64,000 bases of DNA from Cristatella mucedo (GCA_009760855.2 WPIO01000027.1:4346501-4410500); one strand, 5' to 3'. Shown: positions 26,706-34,440, counted from the first letter of the stretch. Notes: generated by a model not told the origin, from the sequence alone. Made by a program: numbers and translations.

Positions 26706-29700
26706 CGCGTGCGTGCGTGTGCGCGTGTGTGTGTGGGGGGCACTATCGTAGCGATTGGTTGCAGAAACATAGCTGAGTGCATGTGCATTGTTGCGGCAGC
26801 CTTGGTGGCATCAGCCAGTGTGGCAGGTTGACAGGGAAACCAGTTCTGTTTTAGAGAAGAAATTGGTATTTGAATTGTTGCTACTAAGTACTTCTCATTG
26901 CTCCTGTCACTCTGTTTTTATGGGATGGCTGCTTAATATGCTTACCGCCTGTAATATTTCATTTCTCACTATTGTGATCTTATTACTGTGAGCTCCACTT
27001 GTCGTTCCTGTTTTTATCAAAGACGGCCATCTTTTAGCCTTCACGATAGCTTGCTTTGCTGGCTATGTTAGTGGAACTCTAGTTGTATGCGATTGTTACT
27101 TGCTGGGAACACTGGGGGGGGCACTGGCAGGAAATTGACCTATGGGCACACATAAGATAGAACCGTGTTTACATTTCTTTCAGTTTTAATTAAAAAATGT
27201 TAAAATGTGGTCTTAGGCCAGAGCTCAAATGCCTCACTGGGTCCTGAACTTTAAGGATTCAAGTGACTTGTACGATGCATGCCAGTGCATTGCAGGTAGT
27301 ATGTAGTCAGCCAAGAACACTTTGATGGAGCAGCTGGTCCCATCTGCTGAACACAGTGACACAGTTAGTTTCGACTCTGTGCTTACACTTTGCAGAACTC
27401 GTTGTCTTTCCTCGGCGGACGAATTCGAAAAGGGTGGGTGTCGAAACTTGCATTTTGTTTGCTTAATCTGCAGAGATTGTGGATTTTGGCTAGTGATTTG
27501 CTCATAAGACGTCCAGACTCCTTTCATACTGGTAGGAACATTCATACTGTCTTATGCTTGTGCATTCAGGTTACTGCCTGATCCTGCTTACAACTGCATT
27601 GAATTTGGTTCTTTCTTTTTATAAATGAATTATATATGTATATACCTCTATAGCCTGTGATTTGTTGTCTTTTGTGTGATGTCACGTGTGGGTAGCCTAA
27701 TTTTATCCTTTAAAGATCAAGCAGGTTTGTGTATTGAGACCGGCAGATTTTCATAAGGGTTCTATGCTGAGGATACTCAGTTGTATTTGTCATTTAAACC
27801 GTCGGAATCTGCTGCAGCAACTGAGAAACTGAATGCTTGCCTTGCCGATATTCGATCCTGGATGTCGGAAAACTTCCTGAAATTAAATGACGATAAAACC
27901 GAACTGCTTCTCATAGGACACCCTAAGTGTGTGGCTGGATTAAAAGGCTTTGCTGTTCTAATAGGTGATGCTATTGTGCGACCTTCACCACGTGCTCGTA
28001 ATCTAGGTGTCGTGTTCGACAGCTGCCTCAATTTCAAAAGCTTCATTCAGAAGACTGCCTCTACAGCTAGCCATCACATCTGATCCCTATCCAAGATTAG
28101 AAGCTGTCTCCCACAGTGGCTTGTAAAAAATTTAACTAGCTCTTTAGTTCTGTCTCCGCTTGATTATTGTAATTCGCTTTTGGCTGGGCTGCCAAAGAAA
28201 GCTATTATGCCACTACAGCGGACTATGAATATGGCTGCAAGGCTGGTCTTCAAGTCCCAGCGGTTTGAGCACGTGTCACCTTTGCTGGAAGAGCTAGGAT
28301 GGTTGCCGGTTGAGCAAAGGATACGGAGCAAAGTTCTTACGCTGACCCACAAGGCCCGCCACGGCTTGGCTCCTTCATACCTAGCTGAACTGCTGCATCA
28401 GTTTCAGCCTGTTCGCGCCCTCAGGTCCTGTGTGGACAATAAATTGGCTTTCCCGTTCCTCGGCTTAAAGACGGCGACAGAAGCTTTAGCTCTGCAGGTC
28501 CTAGACTGTGGAACTCGCTTCCACAATTCTTACGCAACGACATCTACTCTCCAACTGCCGACTATGGCACATCTTTTTCAGCGGTCCTGAACTGCTACTT
28601 CTATGCTACTCACTACCTCAACTGCTCTCTTGACTCTGCTATGCTTCCCACTTTCTCTTTGTTGCGTGAGACGAAGTATGTTGGCTACCGAATGCGTACC
28701 GAAAGCCGCTTAGGCTGTGAGTGCGCTATGCAAAACTCTCCTTCGTAACACCCACATGGTCTTTATGACTTTGTGGAGTTACTGACGGAGATACATTAAA
28801 TTACATCTTCAGCATTCTGTATTTAAATATTTGATTCGTCAGTTTTGATGTCTGGAGCCTTTCTCCTCTCATAGGTTCGTGGCCTGGTTTTTACTGGAGG
28901 TATAAGATCTTTTCAAGCCCTTCGAGCAGGAGACATATTTCATGCAATCCCTACCACATGCAATCACTGCTGCAAACCGTTAGTAGAATGAATCGCTTGG
29001 TTGCCCCGTGTAAAGGCGATAAATGCAAAGCTAGTTGCTGGTTTGTAAAAGTGACTATTATTGTGTCATATCCCACTGTGCAACCATGTAGCAAGCTTTG
29101 TTTTGCCGTCTTTACCTGTCCCCCCCCCCAAAAAAAGGGGTGCTTTCCATACAGCTGGAGAACTATCACCACTCATCTTGGTATTGGAGCCAAGGCTGAC
29201 CAACGAGTGGGTACTTGTCATGACCCATCGACTCATTTGGGTTTTGCTGCAGTAGCAGACCTGTGCCCACCATTGTCACACGGACCCCCTCCCCAGAAGT
29301 TGGGTTGCCTCTGCGTGTTCTCAGGTTGCTGTGCATGTCTATTTTTGGCGTGCACATACCCGCTTCCCTAGTAGAGGGGGACCTGCGCTTATATAACTGA
29401 TTATCATAGTTTTCTATCTACAGTTGTACTGGTACTGTTGTAGCTTATCACGAACAAGCAAGACACAACTATTGAAAGGTAATCAATCTGTGGTTCTATA
29501 TTTTGGTTCCTTTGATTGTGGTTGTTTGCTATAGTCATTTACCTGCAGTTAAAGAGATACGTGTCTCCTGTCTTTTAGTGAATGTTCGCCTGTTTTTAGC
29601 TACAAGCAGCAGTTGGCCGAGGCCCTGCTGCGAATGAACAAGCTGAACCAGGAGGTAGAAAAAGTATTGACTGAAAAAAGGAGTGCTTTCAGACATAATA

Positions 29701-32700
29701 AACAAATGGAAGAAATAAGAAACCTTCACGTAAGTTGCAAGATTGCTAATAATATTCCCTGTAATTAAAAGAGTAGAGTCCAGTCGCAGCTACATTTCTG
29801 CGATTTGCATTTGGCTGTTTCCTGATAATGCAGCTTATAGCCGCAAGTGCTACCATATTATAGATCACCGAACATTATTGGTCTGTAGACGTGATTGATA
29901 CAAGTGCTGTTTACAAGGAGCGTGCTGTGCACGATGTTGCACTCTAACGTTAATAGCTGCTTCCTGTTTGCTAGTTGTGGCGGCAGGGAGACGGCAGAGC
30001 CATCCTGCCAGGTCATGACCAGACCGTGTTGGCTCTGTGTGGAAGTAGGGCAATCATCCGTGTTATACCGCGGTAGGTTCAGATTTGTCTACATCAAGTG
30101 AGCATGCAGATTACAGTCTATACGCGTGGGTGTTTATAAGCACTTCAATTAGAATTGGAATGCTTCGGTGGCTCGTGTGGTTGCTTGTGTATATAGCAAG
30201 GGTACTTGTGTGGTAATCGATTTTCCTTTCATATGGTAGTTTTCTTGCAGTGCGTGACTGACTGCAAAACGCAATTGCTGCCTAGCTGACCATTGGCCTT
30301 TTCCAAACTCGCTGATTCAGGAGCTTGTTTCCAAGGAGCGGCAGCAGATGGAGGCTGATAAAGATAAATGGCGCCACCGTCAGAATGAAGAACAGCAGCG
30401 TCTGGATGAACTAAGACTGGAGTGTGAGCATCAGCAGGTATGCGCCAAAGAATTGCAGGCAGAAAAATTGGCATACCTCATTTTTGAAGACTCCGAAAAG
30501 TGTGCACCCTGCAGACGTTTCTCATATCTGCGATTGAGAAGGCTATTCGATCCCTTCCCTGTTTGCAGAGTCTGAAATTGTTCGGTCTAGAAAGACTCAA
30601 ACATAAACTGTTTGCTTTTCGAATAGCTTGCTCGGCCTACTGGCAGCTTTCGACAGATTTTGTCACAAGATCCTCATTGCAAGAGATAAAAATATAATAT
30701 TATGATATAATTCATTTTTATAATGCCCTAAGAAAACTCAATCTCGATTCAGGAGCTGAGCATATGCCACGGGCTCGAGCCCACGACCTTGGTCATCAAA
30801 TACATTAACCTTGACCTTGGTCGATGTGATCACCTTAACTAGCCTAAACCATTGTGGCCGATTTTAAGCAACTGTCGGTCTCGTGGATGTTGTGTGGCTA
30901 GAATCGTGCACTGTATCCAGCAGACCCATCTGCAAAGCTTCGAATGCAGTCTTTTCTTAGTGTTTTTCATGTATGCTACACAGCTCAACAGAGTAACTTA
31001 GGCCCACGGCATCGGTTATGCCGACAAAAAAGGAACTTTGAAGTGAGCTGCAAACACTCCCACTATCAGTGGACAATAAAGAATTGCCTCGAAGGACTTG
31101 AATCCACGGACTGTGTCGTGATGTGCTTGTAACTAGGCTTAGACTCGGAGTGTTCCTAAAATTAGTGCCTTCACAGGCAGCTAGGTTGGTTTTCAAACTG
31201 AATTCGTGCCTAGCAGACATCAAATCTTGAATCCTGGCTAACCTCCTTAGTTTAGATGGTGATATAAGAACTCTTAGCTGTCATTTTATTTCTCCTCTTG
31301 TCCTTCTCCTTCGAGTGCCTCCTCCTCGAGTTAATTAATTAGCTGTCCTTTCCTTTCACTGTGGAGTGTTATCGACAGAAGCTGTGCTCTGCTGGTCCTA
31401 TGCTGGAACTCATCACCACAATTGTTAGGAACCGGTGCTATAGTCTTTTCGCCAGCTGACCATTCTGGTAATTCCGTAATGTAATGTATCTGCAAATTTA
31501 ATTCCGAAAAAGTCACCAGGTCTCAGGAAGGAGGCTGGAAAAGATGTATCATAAGTACTTCTACCACTGAGGCACAGCTGCCAGATACTGAGTTAGCTAT
31601 GAGATCAGAAAGTTACCCAGTCACTAACTTACCTGTATGTAGTAGCATCAGCGCTTTTCTGCAGATTACACCACCAGGTATTCCTACCCCCTGACCGGCA
31701 AATACACGTGTTGCAGGCTAGAACCTGTCTTGAGTCAATTCCAAGGCATGTTGCATAGCCTGCTGGTGCCTTCCACCCGCAAACATAGCACATATGTAAC
31801 TCCTCAAAGCCACTAGGACTCGGGAAAGAGGCTGGTAAGGATGTATTACGTTCGGCAGCAGGACATTAGATGTCGTTGCATAAGAATTGTGGAAATGTGT
31901 TCCAATGTCTAGGACCTGCAGAGCAAAAGCTTCTGTCGCCAACGGTCTTAAAGCTGAGGAATTGAACAGCTATTTATTTTCCTTAGTGGGGGGCACGAGG
32001 AGGCTGGCAGGAACTGGTACAGGAGTGGAGCTAGTAATGAAGGGGCCGAGCCATGACGGGCCTTGTGGGCCAGGGTAAGAATACTCCTGCTGTTCTTCAT
32101 TTGTACCTGATTCATCATCGCTTGTCATCGTAGTTGGCGTTGCTGCACGTGAGTGTGCTACTGCGTCAGCTGTATGTACTTGGGTACTTGGTGCATACTC
32201 AGTGTTAGTATGAAACTACTTGCAGACGTCACCTGCTCGTTGATGTTTGAATATTGTGCATGTGGTCATCGGGTCATCGGCTCTGCTTGCTTACTTACTT
32301 GCAGGAGGAGCTGAGGCGTGAGAGAGAAGACCTTCAACGGCAGCGCAAGGCGATGGAGAAGCAGATAGACTTTTACGGAGTCGTACAGGGTAGGCAGTCA
32401 AATCCGAGCGTCACTCGAAGCTCCAACCCAACAGCTCTCAACCGCCCGTTTGAGGCCGGCACCAGTGACAATATCGTCAACAAAAGCGGCCTTCCTCCTT
32501 CGGCCATCTTGTCATCAGATGGTGGCTTGGGTAGTAACACTTCTTCTATTGTCCATCTACGCTCACGATCGGCTGACATTCCGGGGCAAGGTACAGCTGC
32601 TGCAGCCGGTGGCTATCAATCTACCGCTTTGCCTTATGGTGAGACACCGTCGTTGGTGGCAAGCATGGGTGACATGCTTCTGTCTGGTTCTGTCAAAGCC

Positions 32701-33063
32701 TCAACGGTAGACGTTACCACCTCTCCGAAAGAAAGATCGTTGCTACCTGGAAGCAGTCATGCTCAGCCACACGCCGGCGTGGCCACACGGCCACGCTCTG
32801 CTCAGTCGACCGGTGTGTCCTCGGGTCGCTACCAGCATCCTGGCATTGCCGGCGTTTTGCCTGCACCTGTACCCAGCATGTCTGCTGCTGGCCAGCAGGC
32901 CGTGCAGATGAAGCCGGCCAGTGGATCCGTGCAGCCTGCACCTGAGGCCAGACACTCTGCTGCAGCCAACCCTGATGGCAGTGTAGCAAAGTCTTTGCCG
33001 AACCGCAGCAGTTCCTCGACATCTCAATCAAAGCAAGATGACCAAGATGTCATCTACTTCTAG
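29..33063 (+). CDS. AKAP13-like: LBC-group Rho guanine-nucleotide exchange factor (AKAP13/ARHGEF18-like), 3' part, 13 exons
   Basis: This is the C-terminal part of a Dbl-family exchange factor that would load GTP onto RhoA-type GTPases at the cytoskeleton or membrane. I joined exons 29-188, 290-468, 594-675, 771-856, 4099-4285, 6258-6442, 17231-17303, 17408-17635, 20426-20556, 26388-26657, 29607-29729, 30321-30437 and 32305-33063. Every junction is GT/AG and the phases agree throughout, giving 859 codons plus TAG. Domains in order: end of the DH domain (residues about 1-113), PH domain (about 114-232), a coiled coil (about 233-295), a Ser/Gly-rich linker containing RSDTFGGF and SDSGVK, an alpha-helical block, then coiled coils and a disordered Ser-rich tail ending DVIYF. 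The order and the conserved blocks match AKAP13, ARHGEF2, ARHGEF18 and ARHGEF28. The paralogue cannot be fixed because the N-terminus (C1 domain, first half of DH) lies left of the window. Confidence 0.88.
290..468 (+). CDS. RhoGEF exon: end of DH domain and DH-PH linker helix
   Basis: The acceptor is tgtctttag and the donor is gtaagc. It enters in phase 1 and leaves in phase 0. The peptide contains the long helix ([20 protein letters not shown]) followed by [11 protein letters not shown], which matches the helix and 'RLNEIYTK-D' linker that precede the PH domain in the AKAP13 group. Confidence 0.88.
594..675 (+). CDS. RhoGEF exon: first strands of PH domain
   Basis: The acceptor is gtttacag and the donor gtatgt. 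The peptide [19 protein letters not shown] fits the PH-domain entry (family pattern 'DLKRKKLVRDG'). It leaves one base over, completed by the next exon. Confidence 0.88.
771..856 (+). CDS. RhoGEF exon: central PH-domain strands
   Basis: The acceptor is ctgttacag and the donor gtacga. With the carried G it reads [16 protein letters not shown] followed by [13 protein letters not shown]. This is the 'VLLTDILVFLQE...KYIFASLDQK' block of the LBC-group PH domain and is the clearest single match for family assignment. Phase 1 in, phase 0 out. Confidence 0.92.
930..1005 (+). repeat. tRNA-like SINE head fragment
   Basis: A short stretch resembles the tRNA half of a SINE, with a degenerate B box (gtttgagtcctgc) after a paired ccaggtcgtg element. 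It is too short and diverged to place in a family. Confidence 0.3.
1855..2040 (-). mobile_element. tRNA-derived SINE (SINE-1), antisense to the host gene
   Basis: Read on the minus strand it starts GGTGAGCCGTGAT, has A-box-like (taaggcgac) and B-box (ggttcgaacc-type) promoters and a paired cgacctcg/cgaggtcg arm, then a conserved non-tRNA body (cggctat..ccgct..cgataaagg) and an A/T-rich tail. At least four more copies of the same consensus occur in the window. This copy is moderately diverged. Confidence 0.78.
2075..2145 (+). repeat. tRNA-like SINE head fragment
   Basis: A B-box-like stretch (gggttcgagtcctgc) follows an incomplete arm. It resembles the fragment near 930-1005 and lies just right of a SINE in the opposite orientation. 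No body or tail is recognisable. Confidence 0.3.
3260..3845 (+). mobile_element. LINE-A (L2/CR1-like) 3' end
   Basis: A 5'-truncated non-LTR retrotransposon copy. It encodes, with frame breaks, the C-terminal region of the RT protein ([10 protein letters not shown]-type and SYAPKVGN-type blocks seen in other copies). The diagnostic tail follows: cctagaaagagattgagttc..gagggcgctttatcaagtg, then (ATT)n. Confidence 0.85.
3857..3886. repeat. (CA)n microsatellite
   Basis: About 15 uninterrupted CA units lie directly after the LINE-A tail. Confidence 0.95.
4099..4285 (+). CDS. RhoGEF exon: end of PH domain
   Basis: The acceptor is gttgagcag and the donor ggtgac. The peptide contains [20 protein letters not shown], then [11 protein letters not shown], and ends with the PH C-terminal helix [17 protein letters not shown]. 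The conserved helix Trp is present. Phase 0 in, phase 1 out. Confidence 0.92.
4383..4416. repeat. alternating GT/GC tract
   Basis: A short run of alternating purine-pyrimidine (gtgtgtgcgcgcgcgtgcgcgcgc), of the kind that can adopt Z-DNA. Confidence 0.7.
4915..4995 (+). mobile_element. isolated LINE-A 3' tail
   Basis: It contains gcctagaaaagagattaag and tgtgctatacc followed by (ATT)n. Only the terminal 80 bp of LINE-A is present. Confidence 0.7.
5790..5975 (+). repeat. R1 repeat, diverged copy
   Basis: It shares two ctccgattggctagc-like elements (inverted CCAAT boxes) and the block cctggtaccggcagacatca with copies at 40144 and 63595. It is the most diverged of the three. Confidence 0.6.
6258..6442 (+). 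CDS. RhoGEF exon: post-PH coiled coil
   Basis: The acceptor is tatccag. The strong donor gtgagt at 6443 gives phase 0, which the next exon needs. An earlier GT at 6385 gives the wrong phase. The peptide is heptad-like ([20 protein letters not shown]), corresponding to the coiled coil just after the PH domain in this family. Confidence 0.85.
8129..8298. repeat. (ATGT)n tetranucleotide array, about 42 units
   Basis: 170 bp of uninterrupted ATGT repeats. Its frames give spurious Met-Tyr-Val-Cys and Ile-His-Thr-Tyr peptides. Confidence 0.97.
8905..10595 (-). mobile_element. LINE-A copy, reverse transcriptase to 3' end, broken
   Basis: On the minus strand it runs from the region before the RT domain ([20 protein letters not shown]) through broken RT blocks ([15 protein letters not shown] where intact copies read [10 protein letters not shown]) to the 3' tail near 8905. 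Multiple frameshifts make it dead. A SINE-1 copy interrupts it at about 9850-9985. Confidence 0.85.
9850..9985 (-). mobile_element. SINE-1 copy nested in LINE-A
   Basis: The body (cttttgtatagcgacagaag, ctttacggctatcaccaccg) and B box (ggattcgaacc complement) are present, but the tRNA head is cut off after cacgacctcggg. LINE-A sequence resumes at attctatggagtccccc, showing that the SINE inserted into a pre-existing LINE. Confidence 0.82.
10735..12500 (+). mobile_element. Tc1/mariner-like transposon relic
   Basis: The N-terminal part (10976-11341) encodes a helix-turn-helix ([19 protein letters not shown]) and the start of a second DNA-binding region (RSGGPR). The C-terminal part (12057-12482) encodes the DDE end: FQHDNDPK, then [18 protein letters not shown]. 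Between them is a frame-broken [10 protein letters not shown]-type stretch containing a 56-bp tandem duplication (11550-11664) and a LINE-B tail inserted at about 11745. It cannot encode an active transposase. Confidence 0.85.
11745..11998 (-). mobile_element. LINE-B 3' tail inserted in the Tc1 relic
   Basis: Minus-strand sequence matches the 3' end of LINE-B copies at 25600-25835 and 28600-28800 (ttgttgcatgagatgaag, tggctaccgaa, gactttgtggagttac). The Tc1 sequence is continuous on either side when compared with the second relic at 15560-16400. Confidence 0.72.
12630..12930 (-). mobile_element. LINE-A 3' end, deleted internally
   Basis: The tail (cctctgagaacttaatctc, caggcgctttacatt) is followed by the end of the coding region ([18 protein letters not shown] on the minus strand), with the sequence between them shortened. 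Confidence 0.75.
13021..13232. repeat. compound (CT)n/(TA)n/(TG)n microsatellite
   Basis: (CT)n 13021-13051, (TA)n 13052-13092, then two further TA runs and a short TG run to 13232, separated by unique spacers. Confidence 0.9.
13500..13655 (+). mobile_element. Tc1-like 5' terminal fragment
   Basis: It matches 10760-10880 at the 5' end of the first Tc1 relic: ggtctagattc, cgaagctcc(t/c)gac, gtacgaattg. Only the terminal region remains, and LINE-A sequence follows directly. Confidence 0.65.
13655..15530 (+). mobile_element. LINE-A copy with nearly complete RT region
   Basis: It encodes [42 protein letters not shown], the FYADD catalytic box, then the C-terminal blocks and the 3' tail with (ATT)n. 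Frameshifts near 14030, 14600-14700 and 15150 break it. An 83-bp tandem duplication (13917-13999 and 14000-14082) lies within the RT domain. Confidence 0.9.
15560..16400 (+). mobile_element. second Tc1-like relic
   Basis: It parallels the first Tc1 relic in order and spacing (gaagaagatagagaagaccg; tttacagtgggcc; gtttgggtggagaggt; tatgacccaagac). It has many stops and lacks the C-terminal DDE part. Confidence 0.72.
16995..17171. repeat. (CT)n/(TA)n tract with a 20-bp minisatellite
   Basis: (CT)n to 17031, then (TA)n interrupted three times by ttgttattga, forming a short minisatellite. It ends 60 bp upstream of an exon acceptor. Confidence 0.92.
17231..17303 (+). CDS. RhoGEF exon: short linker exon
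   Basis: The acceptor is gtcattttag and the donor gtgagc. It encodes 24 codons plus one base ([20 protein letters not shown]). It follows a 10.8-kb intron and lies 60 bp past a (CT)n/(TA)n tract. The assignment rests on both splice sites and exact phase agreement on each side; the peptide is only weakly conserved. Confidence 0.75.
17408..17635 (+). CDS. RhoGEF exon: linker with RSDTFGGF block
   Basis: The acceptor is ttgctaag and the donor gtaaga, phase 1 in and out. A Ser/Pro-rich peptide leads to [13 protein letters not shown], matching the conserved 'RADTFGGFD' block of AKAP13 and ARHGEF2. This identifies the gene independently of the PH domain. Confidence 0.9.
17636..20425 (+). other. 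RhoGEF intron 8
   Basis: Apart from a (CT)n run at 19208-19275 I recognise no mobile element, RNA gene or extra exon here. Confidence 0.5.
19208..19275. repeat. (CT)n microsatellite
   Basis: About 33 uninterrupted CT units. Confidence 0.95.
20426..20556 (+). CDS. RhoGEF exon: Ser/Gly-rich linker
   Basis: The acceptor is ctgttccag and the donor gtaagc. The peptide is Ser-, Gln- and Gly-rich and ends [18 protein letters not shown]. The SDSGVK motif resembles the 'ESDSGLKK' segment at the same place in AKAP13. Phase 1 in, phase 0 out. Confidence 0.85.
20990..21208 (-). mobile_element. SINE-1, full-length-looking copy
   Basis: The best-preserved SINE-1: A/T tail on the left, body with cggctatcaccaccgcttgc, B box complement, paired cgacctcggg/aacgaggtcg arm, and a head ending ccatcacggctcacca. 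Confidence 0.85.
21640..21890 (-). mobile_element. possible Tc1-like fragment
   Basis: The minus strand reads GGGDVMV, a stop, then [10 protein letters not shown] and [12 protein letters not shown], resembling the Tc1 block 'GGGSVMVWGCF...Y..IL'. It is short and badly decayed, so the call is tentative. Confidence 0.4.
23430..23570 (-). mobile_element. composite SINE (tRNA-like head plus LINE-A tail), copy 1
   Basis: On the minus strand a tRNA-like head with a (ggtcgtgggttggagcc)-type B box joins directly to the LINE-A terminal sequence (gcacctggatagagattcaa...cctatacaaatgaatta). Copies at 30690 and 35800 have the same junction. Confidence 0.68.
23720..23995 (-). mobile_element. LINE-A 3' end
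   Basis: (AAT)n, ttgataaagcgccctcagag, and the 3' UTR with repeated catgcacagggtcagcatgc-type text; truncated at about 23995. Confidence 0.85.
24140..24665 (+). mobile_element. LINE-C (L2-like third subfamily) 3' end
   Basis: It encodes the RT-protein C-terminus ([52 protein letters not shown]) followed by a tail related to LINE-A (aagagatttagttctctgg..gctatacaaatgt). The protein differs clearly from LINE-A and LINE-B. Confidence 0.78.
24760..24880 (+). mobile_element. LINE 3' tail fragment
   Basis: It contains agcacctggaaagtgattta, cttatagtgctat and (ATT)n, a diverged L2-like terminal sequence. Confidence 0.6.
24945..25120 (-). mobile_element. SINE-1 copy
   Basis: All parts are present: tail, body (cagcttcttttgtatagg), B-box complement, paired arms and head ending agccatcacggctcacc. 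Confidence 0.84.
25225..25835 (+). mobile_element. LINE-B (L2-like) fragment with 3' tail
   Basis: It encodes [33 protein letters not shown] and [15 protein letters not shown], then jumps to the LINE-B terminal sequence (ccgattggctttgtggagtt). Internal coding sequence is missing. Confidence 0.8.
26388..26657 (+). CDS. RhoGEF exon: alpha-helical block before the coiled coil
   Basis: The acceptor is cttttcacag and the donor gtatgg; exactly 90 codons. The C-terminal part ([19 protein letters not shown]) corresponds to the conserved helix 'VQSVVHLYELLSALQ' in AKAP13. A (GT)n tract begins about 10 bases into the following intron. Confidence 0.82.
26668..26737. repeat. (GT)n/(GC)n alternating tract
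   Basis: About 70 bp of alternating purine-pyrimidine, starting 10 bp after a splice donor and ending in a G run. Confidence 0.93.
27750..28800 (+). mobile_element. LINE-B, best copy
   Basis: It reads from just after the catalytic box ([12 protein letters not shown], with E where the box has D) through [66 protein letters not shown] and [16 protein letters not shown] to the 3' terminal sequence. At least one stop (28081) breaks it. The family resembles L2/CR1 elements. Confidence 0.87.
29607..29729 (+). CDS. RhoGEF exon: coiled coil
   Basis: The peptide is strongly helical ([19 protein letters not shown]), donor gtaagt. Three AGs lie close together (exon starts 29600, 29607 or 29610). Only the last two keep phase with the upstream exon, so I chose 29607. 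The true start could be three bases later. Confidence 0.75.
29730..30320 (+). other. RhoGEF intron 11
   Basis: I see no repeat or additional exon in this short intron. Confidence 0.5.
30321..30437 (+). CDS. RhoGEF exon: coiled coil
   Basis: The acceptor is gctgattcag and the donor gtatgc; 39 codons in phase 0. The peptide is a highly charged helix ([20 protein letters not shown]), typical of the C-terminal coiled coil of LBC-group exchange factors, which mediates oligomerisation. Confidence 0.85.
30690..30860 (-). mobile_element. composite SINE, copy 2
   Basis: It has the same layout as copy 1: LINE-A-like terminal sequence at the left, tRNA-like head with cacgggctcgagcccacgac at the right. 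Confidence 0.68.
31690..32095 (-). mobile_element. LINE-B C-terminal coding fragment
   Basis: The minus strand encodes [10 protein letters not shown], then [13 protein letters not shown] and [14 protein letters not shown], parallel to the copy at 27750-28800. It ends about 210 bp before the last RhoGEF exon. Confidence 0.8.
32305..33063 (+). CDS. RhoGEF terminal exon: end of coiled coil and disordered tail
   Basis: The acceptor is ttacttgcag. The exon starts in the coiled coil ([19 protein letters not shown]) and continues as a long Ser/Pro/Ala-rich disordered tail, with potential phosphorylation sites such as RSRSAD. It closes with an acidic DDQDVIYF end and TAG at 33061. This closes the gene; a polyadenylation signal lies about 400 bp downstream. 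Confidence 0.88.
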   Translation, partial: EELRREREDLQRQRKAMEKQIDFYGVVQGRQSNPSVTRSSNPTALNRPFEAGTSDNIVNKSGLPPSAILSSDGGLGSNTSSIVHLRSRSADIPGQGTAAAAGGYQSTALPYGETPSLVASMGDMLLSGSVKASTVDVTTSPKERSLLPGSSHAQPHAGVATRPRSAQSTGVSSGRYQHPGIAGVLPAPVPSMSAAGQQAVQMKPASGSVQPAPEARHSAAANPDGSVAKSLPNRSSSSTSQSKQDDQDVIYF

Positions 33064-33470
33064 ATAATGGGCTTTGAACGACCAACGACAGGTGAACGTC
33101 GTAAAGCTTGCACTGTACTCTACATTCTACGTCACCGTGTGTGTTCACCTTGGTTTTGCCGGCAGGCACTTACTTAACTGTCGTAGTTGATCTAATCTTT
33201 TAAGATGGCACACCATGTAACCATTGTTGACTTTGCAGGTAGCATATTTACTCGTAGGAGCATCTTATGGTAAAATGCACTCTTAAGTCATTGGAATATT
33301 AGCAGCTACAGCCTTTTAGAATGATAAAACAATTGGTAGACAGTAAGAGGTGTCCCAACTTATTTATTTAGCCCTCGTGCATCATTACTGGCTTTGGTAT
33401 TGAGCTCTAATAACCTCCTGAGCTCAGTGACACGTCTTACCTGTTGCTGTGCTCAAGGGCGACATGCAAG

Positions 33471-33476
33471 AATAAA
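33471..33476 (+). other. polyadenylation signal of the RhoGEF gene
   Basis: AATAAA lies 408 bp after the stop codon with no other coding signal between, and LINE-A sequence begins about 90 bp later. It is the best candidate for the 3' end of the transcript. Confidence 0.6.
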
Positions 33477-33564
33477 GGTCATGTTTCTGAGCCATTCCCT
33501 AGTCTTGGACCTGTCTAGTTGCAGATACAATATGATTTTCGAACTTGGATGGAATCTGTGTGAA

Positions 33565-34440
33565 TAGCAAACAAACTTCTTAGGAGTGTAGACTTAGATA
33601 GAGTCTCTCTGCTTGGTTTGCTCGTTCTTTCGGGAGCTTGTGATGCTATTGATCACGAAGACCTCGAGCACTCTCATCCCGCCTGGCTATCACTGGCACA
33701 GCACTACAACACCTTAATGCTGACGATTTTCAGTTGTACCTTTGCCTTTTACCAGTCCTCCAGCACATCGAACTCCGCCAACTCTCTTACTGCATGTATT
33801 GATAACATCCGAACATGAATGGCAGCAGACTTTCTTAAATTGAATGATGATAAAACCAACTTACTAGTTATAGGCAAACCAGGTGTGCCTCAGAAATTGG
33901 AAAGGCTAAGGCTCAAAATCGGCTTTGCCAGCATATCTCCCGTTGAGTCTGTGCGAAATCTGGGTGTCCTATTCCAAAGTGGCCTTTCGTTATACGACCA
34001 CATCAGCTCCACAATCAAGTCCACCTACTTTCAGCTATATAACATTGCTGCAATTCGGGCTTGGTTAGGCAGGGATACTACATCAAAAATGGTCCTTGCA
34101 TTTGCGACATCCTGTCTCGACATCAGTAAGTCACTGCTTGCTAGTCTACTGGCCTATGCAATCAGGTGCTTACAACTCTGTAGCTAGGCTTGTCTGTCGT
34201 GAGCATTGCAGTTGCTGCATCATGCCACTTTTCTCCGATCTTCCTAGCTCCCAGTCAAGCAACGCAATGACTTCAAATGCACTATCACTTATTTTAGATT
34301 CCTTCTTTCTTTGGCTCCAGCCTGCTTATCAGATCTACTCCCCAACCAGGCTAGGCATCGTACCATCCACTTTTTCGAGTCAAATCGTTTAGCTACACCT
34401 CATATGAACCTCAAGTCCATCGGAGACTGGATTTAGTTCC
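33565..34440 (+). mobile_element. LINE-A with internal deletion
   Basis: It encodes DRVSLLGLLVLS, a gap, then [32 protein letters not shown] and ATSCLDISKSLL. The RT catalytic section between them is deleted. Confidence 0.82.

Larger units (their letters stand above)
26658..29606 (+). other. RhoGEF intron 10
   Basis: It holds the GT tract and a long LINE-B copy. 26740-27740 and 28810-29590 show nothing recognisable. Confidence 0.5.
30438..32304 (+). other. RhoGEF intron 12
   Basis: It holds a composite SINE and a LINE-B piece. The rest is unassigned. Confidence 0.5.
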
